DNA of 64,000 nt, from positions 1,240,001-1,304,000 of the forward strand of contig NZ_CP126742.1 in assembly GCF_030246945.1 (NCBI RefSeq), read 5' to 3'. The notes below the pieces were generated by a model. The model was not told where the DNA came from. It worked only from the letters and a program-made list of their open reading frames with translations, and did not search any database. Of the stretch, positions 1-8,137 are shown piece after piece. The position numbers and the translations under genes are program-made. The first letter of the stretch is position 1, and each line of letters opens with the position of its first letter. The stretch is from Microbacterium sp. zg-Y1090 (GTDB lineage: Bacteria > Actinomycetota > Actinomycetes > Actinomycetales > Microbacteriaceae).

Positions 1-1
1 G

Positions 2-607
2 ATCGCCGGGCAGCCCGACGCCGCCGGGGCGGGTGACGCGGTGATCCGCTGGATGCAGCGTCGTTCGGGCCGCGAACTGCGCGACCGCCGCGGTGCGGTG
101 GTCGCGGCCGTGCAGGACATGGCCGTGCTGGAATTCGTCAACGGCGGTGGCACGGGCTCGCTGGAGTACACCGCGGCAGACCAGGCCGTCACCGAGGTGA
201 CGGCGGGCAGCGGGCTGCTGGCGGGCCATCTCTTCGACAGGTACCGGGCCTTCGCTCCGGCTCCGGCGGCCGCGTTCGCGCTGGAGGTCGTGCGCAAGCC
301 CGCCCCCGACATCGTCACGGTGCTCGGCGGCGGGTGGATCGCCTCGGGCCCCGCGCTCGCGTCGCGCCAGCCCGCCCCGGTGTGGCCGGCCGGGCTGCGC
401 ACGCTCGCCCGGGAAGGGGCGGGGGAGGTGCAGACCCCGCTGCAGGGCGAAGCCGCACGCACGATGGCGGTGGGCGACCGGGTCTGGTTCCGTCACGCCA
501 AGAGCGGGGAGCTCGCGGAGCGCGTCGACAGCTACCACCTCGTCGACGGCGACCGGGTGGTCGGCGAGGTGCCGACCTACCGTGGCGAGGGCAGGGCGTT
601 CCTGTGA
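2..607 (+). CDS. Amino acid deaminase/aldolase (alanine racemase-fold PLP enzyme), C-terminal part
   Basis: The reading frame is open from the first bases of the window, so the N-terminus lies outside it; about 201 residues are visible. The C-terminal half resembles the D-threonine aldolase/D-serine dehydratase-like branch of the alanine-racemase fold. It has a beta-rich tail with the segment FRHAKSGELAERV, where this family places a metal-binding His, and a Gly-rich stretch VTVLGGGWIAS. The N-terminal PLP lysine domain is not visible. Its stop overlaps the start of the next gene by four bases (GTGA), which indicates translational coupling with the oxidase; in actinobacteria the two families are often neighbours. 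The exact substrate cannot be read from this fragment. Confidence 0.7.
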   Translation: MAGQPDAAGAGDAVIRWMQRRSGRELRDRRGAVVAAVQDMAVLEFVNGGGTGSLEYTAADQAVTEVTAGSGLLAGHLFDRYRAFAPAPAAAFALEVVRKPAPDIVTVLGGGWIASGPALASRQPAPVWPAGLRTLAREGAGEVQTPLQGEAARTMAVGDRVWFRHAKSGELAERVDSYHLVDGDRVVGEVPTYRGEGRAFL

Positions 608-1917
608 CCCGTCCGGGAGGCACGTGGCAGAACTGGGGCCGTTCGGCGCGGGTGCGCCCGCAGCGCGTGGAGCGGCCGGCCACGGTCGCCGCCGTCCGCC
701 GCGCCGTGCAGTCCGCCGCTCGCCGGGGGCTGCAGGTGAAGGCGGTCGGCTCCGGGCACAGCTTCTCGCCCATCGCGGTGGCCCCCGGCGTGCTGCTCGA
801 TCTCGGGGCGCTCACCGGACTGGTGTCGGTGGACGGCGATCGCGCGCGGGCGACGCTGCGGGCGGGAACGCCCCTGCACCGCATCCCGCGCCTGCTGGCA
901 TCCGCGGGCCTGGCGATGGCCAATCTCGGTGACATCGACCGGCAGACCATCGCCGGCGCCATCTCCACCGGCACCCACGGCACCGGTGCGCGCTTCGGCG
1001 GCCTGGCGACGCAGGTCGTGGGTGCGACCCTCGTCACCGCGGACGGGGAGCTGCTGACGGTCGACCAGACGCACGAGCCCGAGCTGCTGCCGGCCGTCGC
1101 GCTGGGGCTGGGGGCACTCGGCATCCTGGTGGAGGTCACCCTGCAGTGCGTGCCGACTTTTCTGCTTCACGCCGTGGAGCGGCCCGAGCCGCTCGAGCTG
1201 GTCGCCGCCGACCTGCCGGGGCGGCTGGAGGCGGCGGATCACGTGGAGTTCTACTGGTTCCCCGGCACCGATCGGGCGCTCACGAAGACGAACGTGCGGC
1301 TCCCCGGCTCGGCGCCGCGCCGGCCGCTTCCCGGCCTGGGGCGATGGGTGGACGAGTCTCTGCTGGCCAACGGCCTGTACCGGGCCACCTGCGCCGCCGG
1401 CGCCGCCGTCCCGGCCCTCGTGCCGCCGGTGAATCGCCTGGCCACCCGGCTCACCGGCGACCGGGAGTACACCGACGTGGCGCCGGACGTGTTCACCCAG
1501 CGGCGCACCGTGCGCTTCCGAGAGATGGAGTACGCCGTGCCGGTCGATCGGCTCGGCGCGGCTTTCGCCGACGTGCGCGCCCTCGTCGCCGATCGCCGGT
1601 GGCGTATCTCCTTTCCCGTGGAGGTGCGCATCGCCGCGGGCGACGACCTGTGGCTGTCCACGGCGTCGGGTCGCCCCACGGGGTACATCGCGGTGCACCG
1701 CTACTGGCGGGAGGATCCCGCGGAGTACTTCGAGGCTGCCGAGGAGATCATGCTGCGCCATGACGGGCGGCCCCACTGGGGCAAGATGCACGGGCTGGAT
1801 GCCGCGCGCCTGCGCGAGCGCTACCCGCATTTCGACGACTTCATCGCGCTCCGCGACCGCCTCGATCCGGCACGCATGCTGAGCAACCCCTATCTCGACC
1901 GCGTGCTCGGTGGGTAA
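604..1917 (+). CDS. FAD-linked D-arabinono-1,4-lactone oxidase family protein
   Basis: A 437-residue protein starting at GTG 604, which overlaps the previous stop. It has the two-domain structure of the vanillyl-alcohol-oxidase/aldonolactone oxidase family. The N-terminal FAD_binding_4 domain carries VGSGHSFSP, whose His is the position of covalent FAD attachment in this family. The second half of the nucleotide domain has AISTGTHGTG. The C-terminal ALO domain ends with HWGKMHG and LDPARMLSNPYL, both typical of arabinono- and gulonolactone oxidases. The expected reaction is oxidation of an aldonolactone (or a related sugar alcohol) with transfer of electrons to oxygen or another acceptor. The physiological substrate in actinobacteria is often not ascorbate-related, so I leave it open. 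Confidence 0.85.
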   Translation: MTRPGGTWQNWGRSARVRPQRVERPATVAAVRRAVQSAARRGLQVKAVGSGHSFSPIAVAPGVLLDLGALTGLVSVDGDRARATLRAGTPLHRIPRLLASAGLAMANLGDIDRQTIAGAISTGTHGTGARFGGLATQVVGATLVTADGELLTVDQTHEPELLPAVALGLGALGILVEVTLQCVPTFLLHAVERPEPLELVAADLPGRLEAADHVEFYWFPGTDRALTKTNVRLPGSAPRRPLPGLGRWVDESLLANGLYRATCAAGAAVPALVPPVNRLATRLTGDREYTDVAPDVFTQRRTVRFREMEYAVPVDRLGAAFADVRALVADRRWRISFPVEVRIAAGDDLWLSTASGRPTGYIAVHRYWREDPAEYFEAAEEIMLRHDGRPHWGKMHGLDAARLRERYPHFDDFIALRDRLDPARMLSNPYLDRVLGG

Positions 1918-2001
1918 CGGCTGGGAGTGCGCAGGCTGGTCCTGTCGGGCCTCAAGCGCTCCCTTAGGATGTAGACACACTCGGAGGGGAGTCAGGTACA
2001 C

Positions 2002-2571
2002 ATGTGGGAATGGCTTATCCCGGTATTGATCGTCGTGGCGCTGGTCGTCATCGTCGGTGTGTACCTGTGGTCGACGTACAACTCGCTGGTCTCGCTGAAC
2101 GTGCGCGTCGACGAGGCCTGGAGCGACATCACGGTGCAGCTGAAGCGCCGCGCCGATCTGCTGCCCAACCTCATCGAGGCGGTGAAGGGCTACGCCGCGC
2201 ATGAGAAGGCGGTGTTCGAGAACGTCACGAGGGCCCGCGCAGAGACGCTGTCGGCCACCGGACCCGCAGACGCGGGCGTGGCCGAGGGGCACATGCAGCA
2301 GGCGCTGAAGTCCCTGTTCGCCGTGGCCGAGGCCTACCCCCAGCTGCAGGCCAGCCAGAACTTCCTGCACCTGCAGCAGTCGATCGTCGACACCGAGGAC
2401 AAGATCCAGGCCTCGCGCCGGTTCTACAACGGCGGCGTGCGCGAACTGAACACGAAGATCCGCGTGTTCCCCAACAACCTCTTCGCCCGCAACCTCGGGT
2501 TCCACGAGCGCGAGTTCTTCGAGGTCCTCGACGGCGCCGCGATCGCGGAGCCGCCGCGGGTTCAGTTTTGA
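2002..2571 (+). CDS. lemA: LemA family protein
   Basis: A 189-residue protein with one N-terminal transmembrane segment (about residues 4-24) followed by the helical LemA domain. Recognisable family segments are VDEAWSDITVQLKRRADLLPNL, here cited only by its start VDEAWSDI and end RRADLLPNL, and the C-terminal NLGFHEREFFE. A strong ribosome-binding site (GGAGGGGAG) precedes ATG 2002, with -10-like hexamers TAGGAT and TAGACA further upstream. LemA proteins form helical bundles at the membrane, and their biochemical role is not settled. The next gene is an M48 membrane protease, a frequent partner of lemA, so a shared envelope quality-control task is plausible but inferred. Confidence 0.93.
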   Translation: MWEWLIPVLIVVALVVIVGVYLWSTYNSLVSLNVRVDEAWSDITVQLKRRADLLPNLIEAVKGYAAHEKAVFENVTRARAETLSATGPADAGVAEGHMQQALKSLFAVAEAYPQLQASQNFLHLQQSIVDTEDKIQASRRFYNGGVRELNTKIRVFPNNLFARNLGFHEREFFEVLDGAAIAEPPRVQF

Positions 2572-2641
2572 CCTCAGGGCGCGGATGCCGCAGCGCCCCG
2601 CCCTGTCCCGACGCGACCGCGCCCCGCTGAGCTGAGACGTC

Positions 2642-3529
2642 GTGTACTCCGCCATCGCCCGCAACAAGCGCAACACCTGGTTCATCCTGATCGGGTTCGT
2701 GCTGGCGATCGGGGCGGTGGGCGTGCTCGCCGGCTGGCTCGCCGGCAACAACTGGTGGATCACCGCGTTCGTGCTCGTGTTCGCGGTCGGGTACGCCACG
2801 GTGCAGTACTTCGCCGCCGACCGCGAGGCGCTCGCCCTGTCGGGTGCGGTGGAGGTCTCGGCGACCGACGCGCCGCGCTTTCACCGCCTCGTCGAGAACC
2901 TCTGCATCACCACGGGAACGCCCATGCCGAGGCTCTACGTCGTCGAGGACCCGGCGCCGAACGCCTTCGCGACGGGGCGCACGCCCGAGCAAGCCGCGAT
3001 CACGGTGACCACCGGGCTGTTCGAGCTGCTCACGGACCGTGAGCTCGAGGGCGTGCTCGCGCATGAACTCGCCCACATCCGCAACTACGACATCCGCGTC
3101 TCACTCGTGGTGTTCGGCCTGGTCGTGGCGGTGGGGGCGCTGGCCGACCTGGTGCTGCGCATGGCCTTCTTCGGCGGCGGCCGGCGCGGCGGCAACAATC
3201 AGTCCCAGTTGATCTTCCTGCTCTTCGGCATCGTCGCCGCCCTCGTCGCCCCGCTCGTGGCCGCGGTCGTGCAGGCGTCGATCTCGCGGCAGCGGGAGTA
3301 CCTCGCCGATGCCACCGGGGCGCTCACGACGCGCGATCCGGAAGGGCTGGCATCCGCGCTGGAGAAGATCGGCACCGCCGCACAGCCGCTGCAGCGCGCC
3401 AACACGTCGATGGCCCACCTGTGGCTGGCCGACCCGCTTCCCTCCGGGGGCGTCGCGCGCCTGTTCGCCACCCACCCGCCCCTGCCGGATCGCATCGAGC
3501 GCCTGGAGACCATCGGCGGACGGTTCTGA
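2642..3529 (+). CDS. M48 family membrane metallopeptidase (HtpX-like)
   Basis: A 295-residue protein with two N-terminal hydrophobic segments (about residues 15-55). The zinc-protease motif HELAH lies at about residue 141, within VLAHELAHIRNYD. A further hydrophobic pair (about 155-215) follows, and the third zinc ligand is probably the Glu of REYLADATGA. The length matches HtpX-type proteases that degrade misfolded membrane proteins. Translation begins at GTG 2642; no good Shine-Dalgarno sequence is visible, but the N-terminal sequence YSAIARNKRNT is typical of the family. It is 70 bases downstream of lemA and probably in the same operon. Confidence 0.9.
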   Translation: MYSAIARNKRNTWFILIGFVLAIGAVGVLAGWLAGNNWWITAFVLVFAVGYATVQYFAADREALALSGAVEVSATDAPRFHRLVENLCITTGTPMPRLYVVEDPAPNAFATGRTPEQAAITVTTGLFELLTDRELEGVLAHELAHIRNYDIRVSLVVFGLVVAVGALADLVLRMAFFGGGRRGGNNQSQLIFLLFGIVAALVAPLVAAVVQASISRQREYLADATGALTTRDPEGLASALEKIGTAAQPLQRANTSMAHLWLADPLPSGGVARLFATHPPLPDRIERLETIGGRF

Positions 3530-3530
3530 G

Positions 3531-4604
3531 ATGCCCGGGCCGGTGCGGCTGTCGCGTCGCGACGCACGCCGGCTGGCGGTGCGCGCCCAGCTGCTGAGCG
3601 AGCCGCGCCCGGCGGGCATCGTCGAGGTGGCGTACGCCCTCACGGTGGTGCCGGTCGATCCGACGGCGGCGATCATGCCCAGCGCCGACCACATCCTGTA
3701 CAGCCGCCTGGGCTGGCCCTACCTGCCGGCCGACCTGCGGCAGGCGGTGGAGGGCGACCGGGATCTGTTCGAGTGGGACGGCTCGTACCGCCTGATGTCC
3801 GACCTGCCGCTGTACCGGGCGATCATGGCGCCGCGGCCGGAGTACCCGCGCACACGGGAGTGGTTCACCGCCAACGACGGCTTCCGCCGCGAGGTGCTCG
3901 ACCGCCTCCGCGCAGAGGGCCCGCTGCACGCCGCGGAGATCCCCGACAGCGCGCAGGAATTGTGGCAGTCGACGGGCTGGACCCACAGCCGCAACACCAC
4001 GCAGATGCTCGAGATCCTCCTCGCCCGAGGCGACGTGGCCGTGTGGGGGCGCGACGCGAAGGGACGACTGTTCGACATCGCGGAGAGGGTGTACCCCGGT
4101 GACCTCCCCGACGTCGCCGAGGCCGATGCCGCACGGGAGCTGGCCGAGCGGCGCCTGGCCGCGCAGGGGATCGTGCGCGCGAAGGGGGCCGACGCCCAGG
4201 TCGGTGTCGCCGCCGTCGTCGAGGACACCGAGGGGACGTGGCGGGTGGATGCCGAGGCGCTCGAGGACCCCGCGGCGTTCGCCGGGCGCACGGTGCTGGT
4301 CTCGCCGCTGGATGCGCTCGTCGCCGACCGGAGCAGGCTGCAGACCCTGTTCGGGTACGAATACCTGCTGGAGATGTACAAACCGGCATCCGCGCGACGG
4401 TGGGGCTACTTCGCGCTGCCGATCCTGCACGGCGACCGGTTCGTCGGCAAGCTCGATGCGCGGGCCGACCGACGCGCCGGCGTGCTGCGGGTCAACGCGG
4501 TGCACGAGGACGACGGCTTCGACGACCGGGCGCGTGCGGCCGTGACGACCGAGATCGAGGCGCTGGCGTCCTGGCTGGGACTGGAGCTGCAGGGCTGGGG
4601 CTGA
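3531..4604 (+). CDS. Winged-helix HTH_42 (YcaQ/AlkZ-like superfamily) protein, probable glycosylase motif lost
   Basis: A 357-residue member of the HTH_42 family (formerly DUF1006). The family hallmarks are the conserved LVSPLDALVADRSRLQTLFGYEY block, cited by its start LVSPLDALV, then YLLEMYKPA, RRWGYFALPIL and GDRFVGKLDARADR in the C-terminal half. It starts one base after the stop of the protease gene. The family includes DNA glycosylases (AlkZ, and YcaQ/AlkX) that use a Q-x-Q or Q-x-D motif in the N-terminal domain. The corresponding segment here reads VVPVDPTA, with Pro where the Gln should be. It may therefore bind DNA without base-excision activity. A paralogue with an intact motif lies 0.9 kb downstream on the other strand. 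Confidence 0.8.
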   Translation: MPGPVRLSRRDARRLAVRAQLLSEPRPAGIVEVAYALTVVPVDPTAAIMPSADHILYSRLGWPYLPADLRQAVEGDRDLFEWDGSYRLMSDLPLYRAIMAPRPEYPRTREWFTANDGFRREVLDRLRAEGPLHAAEIPDSAQELWQSTGWTHSRNTTQMLEILLARGDVAVWGRDAKGRLFDIAERVYPGDLPDVAEADAARELAERRLAAQGIVRAKGADAQVGVAAVVEDTEGTWRVDAEALEDPAAFAGRTVLVSPLDALVADRSRLQTLFGYEYLLEMYKPASARRWGYFALPILHGDRFVGKLDARADRRAGVLRVNAVHEDDGFDDRARAAVTTEIEALASWLGLELQGWG

Positions 4605-4611
4605 CGCGGGA

Positions 4612-5526
4612 TCAGAACAGCTGCAGCAGCATCTCATCGCCGTCGAAACGCACGGCTCCGCGCAGCGTCCAGTCGTCGTCGCGGTAGGTGAACGACGCGA
4701 CGCCGCCGCCGGGCAGAGTGCCGGTCGCCGTGGCGACCACCTGGCCGCCGGTCGCGAGGAACGACAGCGCATCGGCGTCGAGGGACAGCTGGGGGGAGGA
4801 CTGCACCTTCACCACGACCTCGGTCAGCGTCGCGAGGTCGGCCGCCCATGGCACGTGCAGACCGCAGTCCTCGGGGAGCGCAGCGCGGGAGCCCTCGCAC
4901 GTCCGCGCGTAGGCGTCGAGTTGCGGCTGGGCGAGCGTGGCGGCATCGGGGGACAGGGTGGCGTCGATCGTCGCTGCCGGTGCATCGTCGGCGAGCACGC
5001 TCACCTGCGCCTGGCCGTCGAGGAAGCGCGCGGGCGCCGCGTGCAGGGTGTACCCGCCGGGGAGCAGCCGCACTTCGCCGTCCGGCGAGAGGGGAAGCAC
5101 CACGTCGCCGACAGCGACGGCGGTGCCCAGGGACACTGCCACGTCCACGGTGATGAGCGCGCCGGAGTCGAGCCGCCATGCGCCGTCGTCGGCGCGCAGC
5201 GCGAAGCCGAGCGTCCCCGAGGTGTCGCCGAGCCGAACGTCCGCCGTGTAGGACGCGACGTCGTCGTGCGTCGTTCGGGAGATGATCTCGGCGCCCTCGA
5301 CGCGGGCATCGGCGTCGGCGAACGCATCGAGCGCAGCGGCCGCGTCGGCATCATCGGGCAGCAGCGACTGCAGCGCGGCGACGTCCCCCGTCTGCAGGGC
5401 GTCGAGGTAGGCGAGGGCGGCGTCGTCGGCGTCACCCGGTCGCGTGAGCGTCCAGACCAGCGCGCCGACGGCGCCGGCCGCGGCGGCGGATGCCGCGACG
5501 ACCCCGATGACCGTTCCCCGCTTCAT
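4612..5526 (-). CDS. Membrane-anchored exported protein of unknown function
   Basis: A 304-residue protein with an N-terminal signal anchor (MKRGTVIGVVAASAAAAG, hydrophobic to about residue 28) and no lipobox cysteine. The exported part begins with an acidic Ala/Asp-rich segment that resembles the helical opening of an NTF2-like/DUF4878 domain (ALAYLDALQTGDVAALQSLL). Beta-rich repeats follow. Two cysteines, in YARTCEGS and PEDCGLHV, could form an extracytoplasmic disulfide. The start overlaps the stop of the upstream HTH_42 gene by four bases (ATGA), so the two are co-translated. I do not recognise a defined function. Confidence 0.75.
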   Translation of the reverse strand: MKRGTVIGVVAASAAAAGAVGALVWTLTRPGDADDAALAYLDALQTGDVAALQSLLPDDADAAAALDAFADADARVEGAEIISRTTHDDVASYTADVRLGDTSGTLGFALRADDGAWRLDSGALITVDVAVSLGTAVAVGDVVLPLSPDGEVRLLPGGYTLHAAPARFLDGQAQVSVLADDAPAATIDATLSPDAATLAQPQLDAYARTCEGSRAALPEDCGLHVPWAADLATLTEVVVKVQSSPQLSLDADALSFLATGGQVVATATGTLPGGGVASFTYRDDDWTLRGAVRFDGDEMLLQLF

Positions 5527-6860
5527 CCCGTCACCGTGGCGGCGGCGTCGGTCGCCGCACCGTCCGGGCTGCCCGCCGATGCGGGCGTGGCGGCCGCAGG
5601 CTCCGTCTGCCGGTCGTGCCGCTCGGCGTCGCCGAGGGCGCCGGCGACCTCGTCGGCCGCGTCACCCCAGCGGCCGACGGAGATGCTCTCGAGTCCCTGC
5701 CACCGCGCAGCGGCACGCAATTCGTCGGCGAGTCGCTCCGCAGCCCGCGCGGGCCGCCCCGGCTCCCACCAGGCCGACTGCACGAGCAGGGTCGATCGGG
5801 CGCGGTCGGCCTTGAGATCCACCCGGCCGACGACGTCGTCGCCGATGAGGACCGGCAGCGAGTAGTAGCCGTGGCGGCGCTCGGCCGCGGGGGTGTAGAT
5901 CTCGATGCGGTAGGTGAAGTCGAACAGGCGCTCGGCGCGGTCGCGAAACCACACCAGCGGGTCGAACGGCGTGAGCACCGCGGCCGCGTCGATGCGGCGG
6001 GGGAGCGCGGCATCCCGATGCAGCCAGGCCTTCGCCGGGCGCCCCGCCGCCTGCCAGCCCTCCACCGTCACCGGGCGCAGGATGCCGGCGTCGGCGAGCT
6101 CACCCACCGCCTGCATCACCGCTGCGCGGTCGCGGATGCGCCAGTAGTCCGCGAGGTCGGAAGCGGTGGCCACCCCGTACGCCGCGGCCGCGCGCCCGAC
6201 GAGCTCGCGGATCGCCTCGTCGCGGGCGACGGGGGTGCGCGCGGCCTCGGGGATGACGTCGGCGGCGAGGCCGTAGCGCCGCTCGAAGCCACGCCGCCCG
6301 GCGATGGCGACCTCGCCGAAGAGGAACAGATACTCCAGTGCGCTCTTCACCACGTCCCAGTCCCACCACGGGCCTCGCCCGCCCACCCGTGACGCGTGGT
6401 CGATCTGCGCGGCGCGCAGCGGCCCGCGCGCGGCCAGTTGCGCGCGCACCTCATCGACGACGTCGCCGTGCGCGCGGAACCATTCCGCATCGCGGCGCAG
6501 GTACCGTTCGCGCATCGCCTCGTGGCGGAAGGCGAACAGCCCCCAATCGGACGTCGGGATGAAGGAGGCCATGTGCGCCCACGACTCGGTGTAGCGGCCG
6601 CCGCGGGAGAACAGCAGTCGATCGAGCAGCGCCGGGTCGTAGGGTCCGAGGCGGGAGAACAGCGGCAGATAGTGCGATCGGGCGAACACGTTCACCGAGT
6701 CGATCTGCAGCGTCGCCATGCGCGCGAGGGCGAGGTTCAGCTGACGGGTGCCCACCGTGCCCGGGCGGGGCCGTGCGAAGCCCTGCGCGGCGAGGGCGAT
6801 GCGACGCGCTTCGGCGCGGCTGAGATCGCGCGGGCGCTGCAGGCCGGTGGCGGTGGTCAC
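5523..6860 (-). CDS. YcaQ/AlkX-type DNA glycosylase (HTH_42 family)
   Basis: A 445-residue protein of the winged-helix HTH_42 family. The segment ATLQIDSVNVFARSHYLPLF, about 40 residues in, contains Q-I-D. This matches the Q-x-D catalytic motif of the E. coli YcaQ/AlkX interstrand-crosslink glycosylase branch. Later family blocks are AAVLTPFDPLVWFRDRAERL, YRIEIYTPAAERRHGYYSLP and GRVDLKADR. The start was chosen at GTG 6860 because TAGGCT lies 7 bases upstream, as at many other leaderless starts here; an in-frame GTG at 6884 is the alternative. A low-complexity Ala/Pro tail ends the protein. The probable role is excision of alkylated or crosslinked bases, coupled with the exported protein downstream. 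Confidence 0.85.
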   Translation of the reverse strand: MTTATGLQRPRDLSRAEARRIALAAQGFARPRPGTVGTRQLNLALARMATLQIDSVNVFARSHYLPLFSRLGPYDPALLDRLLFSRGGRYTESWAHMASFIPTSDWGLFAFRHEAMRERYLRRDAEWFRAHGDVVDEVRAQLAARGPLRAAQIDHASRVGGRGPWWDWDVVKSALEYLFLFGEVAIAGRRGFERRYGLAADVIPEAARTPVARDEAIRELVGRAAAAYGVATASDLADYWRIRDRAAVMQAVGELADAGILRPVTVEGWQAAGRPAKAWLHRDAALPRRIDAAAVLTPFDPLVWFRDRAERLFDFTYRIEIYTPAAERRHGYYSLPVLIGDDVVGRVDLKADRARSTLLVQSAWWEPGRPARAAERLADELRAAARWQGLESISVGRWGDAADEVAGALGDAERHDRQTEPAAATPASAGSPDGAATDAAATVTG

Positions 6861-6949
6861 GGCCGCGAGCCTACCCAACCCCACCGACGCTGCTCTCGCG
6901 CGCGGTCATGCGGGCGGGAACGAGCGCCCCGCGACTCTAGAATGTCGTG

Positions 6950-8137
6950 ATGAGTGCCTCCGACGACAAGCCGCGCAGCGCGTTCTTCGACGCCGTGCGT
7001 CGTCGCAGCGCCCCGAGCGAGGTCGCGGCCGTCGTGCCGCATCCGCTGCGGGTCGCGACCGCGTATGCGTGGCGGTTCCTCGTGCTGGCGGCCGCGATCG
7101 GCGTGGCCATCTGGCTCGTCATCCAGCTGAAGCTGCTCGTCATCCCGCTGCTGGTCGCGATCCTCGTCACCGCACTCGTGTGGCCCGGCTTCTCGCTCAT
7201 GCTGCGCTACCGGTTCCCGCGGTGGCTGGCGATCGTCATCTCGGTGGTCGGCACGATCGCCGTGATCACCGGTCTGGTGTGGCTGGCTGTCTGGCAGATC
7301 ACCCGCGATCTCGGCTCCGTGCAGGGGCGTACCTCTGCCGCTCTGAGCGAGTTCCGGCAGTACCTCATCGACGGTCCGCTGCACCTGACCGCGCAGCAGA
7401 TCGACGGTCTGCTCGATCAGGGCTGGACGCTGATGGAGCAGCAGGCGGAGCTGCTGCTGTCGGGCGCCCTGGCCATCGGCAGCACGGTGGGCCATGTCGC
7501 GACCGGAACGCTGCTGGCGATCTTCATCCTGCTGTGCATCCTCGCCGATGGCGCCGGCATCTGGCGCTGGACGGTGCGGCTGTTCCCCGAGCGCGCCCGC
7601 GCCGCCATCGACGGCGCCGGCCGCACCGGCTGGCTCACCGTCATCAACTACGCGCGCACGCAGCTGCTGGTCGCCACGATCGACGCCATCGGCATCGGCC
7701 TGGGGGCATTCCTGCTGGGCGTGCCGCTGGCGATCCCCATCGCCGTGCTGGTGTTCCTCGGCGCGTTCGTGCCGTTCGTGGGCGCCGTGCTCACCGGCGC
7801 CGTCGCCGTCTTCCTGGCCCTCGTCTACAACGGCCCCTGGATCGCGTTCTGGATGCTGATCGTCGTGCTCGGCGTGCAGCAGCTGGAGGGCCATGTGCTG
7901 CAGCCGCTCCTCATGGGCTCCGCGGTGAAGGTGCACCCCCTTGCGGTCGTGCTGGTCGTCGCGGGCGGCGCCATGGTCGGCGGCATCCCCGGGGCGCTGT
8001 TCGCCGTGCCGCTGGCGGCATTCGTCAACGTCGTCTGGATCTACCTGGCCCGACGCGGCTGGGAGACGGGGAAGCCCCCGCGCCCCGACGATCTCATCTG
8101 GAGCACTGTGCCCCGCGACTGGAGGAACCCCGCGTGA
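6950..8137 (+). CDS. AI-2E family transporter (PerM-like membrane protein)
   Basis: A 395-residue polytopic membrane protein with the AI-2E/PerM layout. Two N-terminal hydrophobic hairpins (about residues 38-100) are followed by an amphipathic soluble insert (about 115-165), then paired membrane helices with the conserved FVPFVGAVLTG and VQQLEGHVLQPLLMG blocks near residues 260-315. TAGAAT ends 6 bases before ATG 6950, which fits a leaderless transcript; GTG 6947 is an alternative. The gene overlaps ilvA by four bases. Family members export small molecules or act as antiporters, and the substrate cannot be inferred from sequence. Confidence 0.9.
   Translation: MSASDDKPRSAFFDAVRRRSAPSEVAAVVPHPLRVATAYAWRFLVLAAAIGVAIWLVIQLKLLVIPLLVAILVTALVWPGFSLMLRYRFPRWLAIVISVVGTIAVITGLVWLAVWQITRDLGSVQGRTSAALSEFRQYLIDGPLHLTAQQIDGLLDQGWTLMEQQAELLLSGALAIGSTVGHVATGTLLAIFILLCILADGAGIWRWTVRLFPERARAAIDGAGRTGWLTVINYARTQLLVATIDAIGIGLGAFLLGVPLAIPIAVLVFLGAFVPFVGAVLTGAVAVFLALVYNGPWIAFWMLIVVLGVQQLEGHVLQPLLMGSAVKVHPLAVVLVVAGGAMVGGIPGALFAVPLAAFVNVVWIYLARRGWETGKPPRPDDLIWSTVPRDWRNPA

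Noticed and set aside
577..2799. Long minus-strand open frame of 740 codons opposite the oxidase and lemA genes
   Set aside because: Antisense shadow in high-GC DNA; its product is low-complexity Arg/Gly/His-rich and overlaps well-supported genes.
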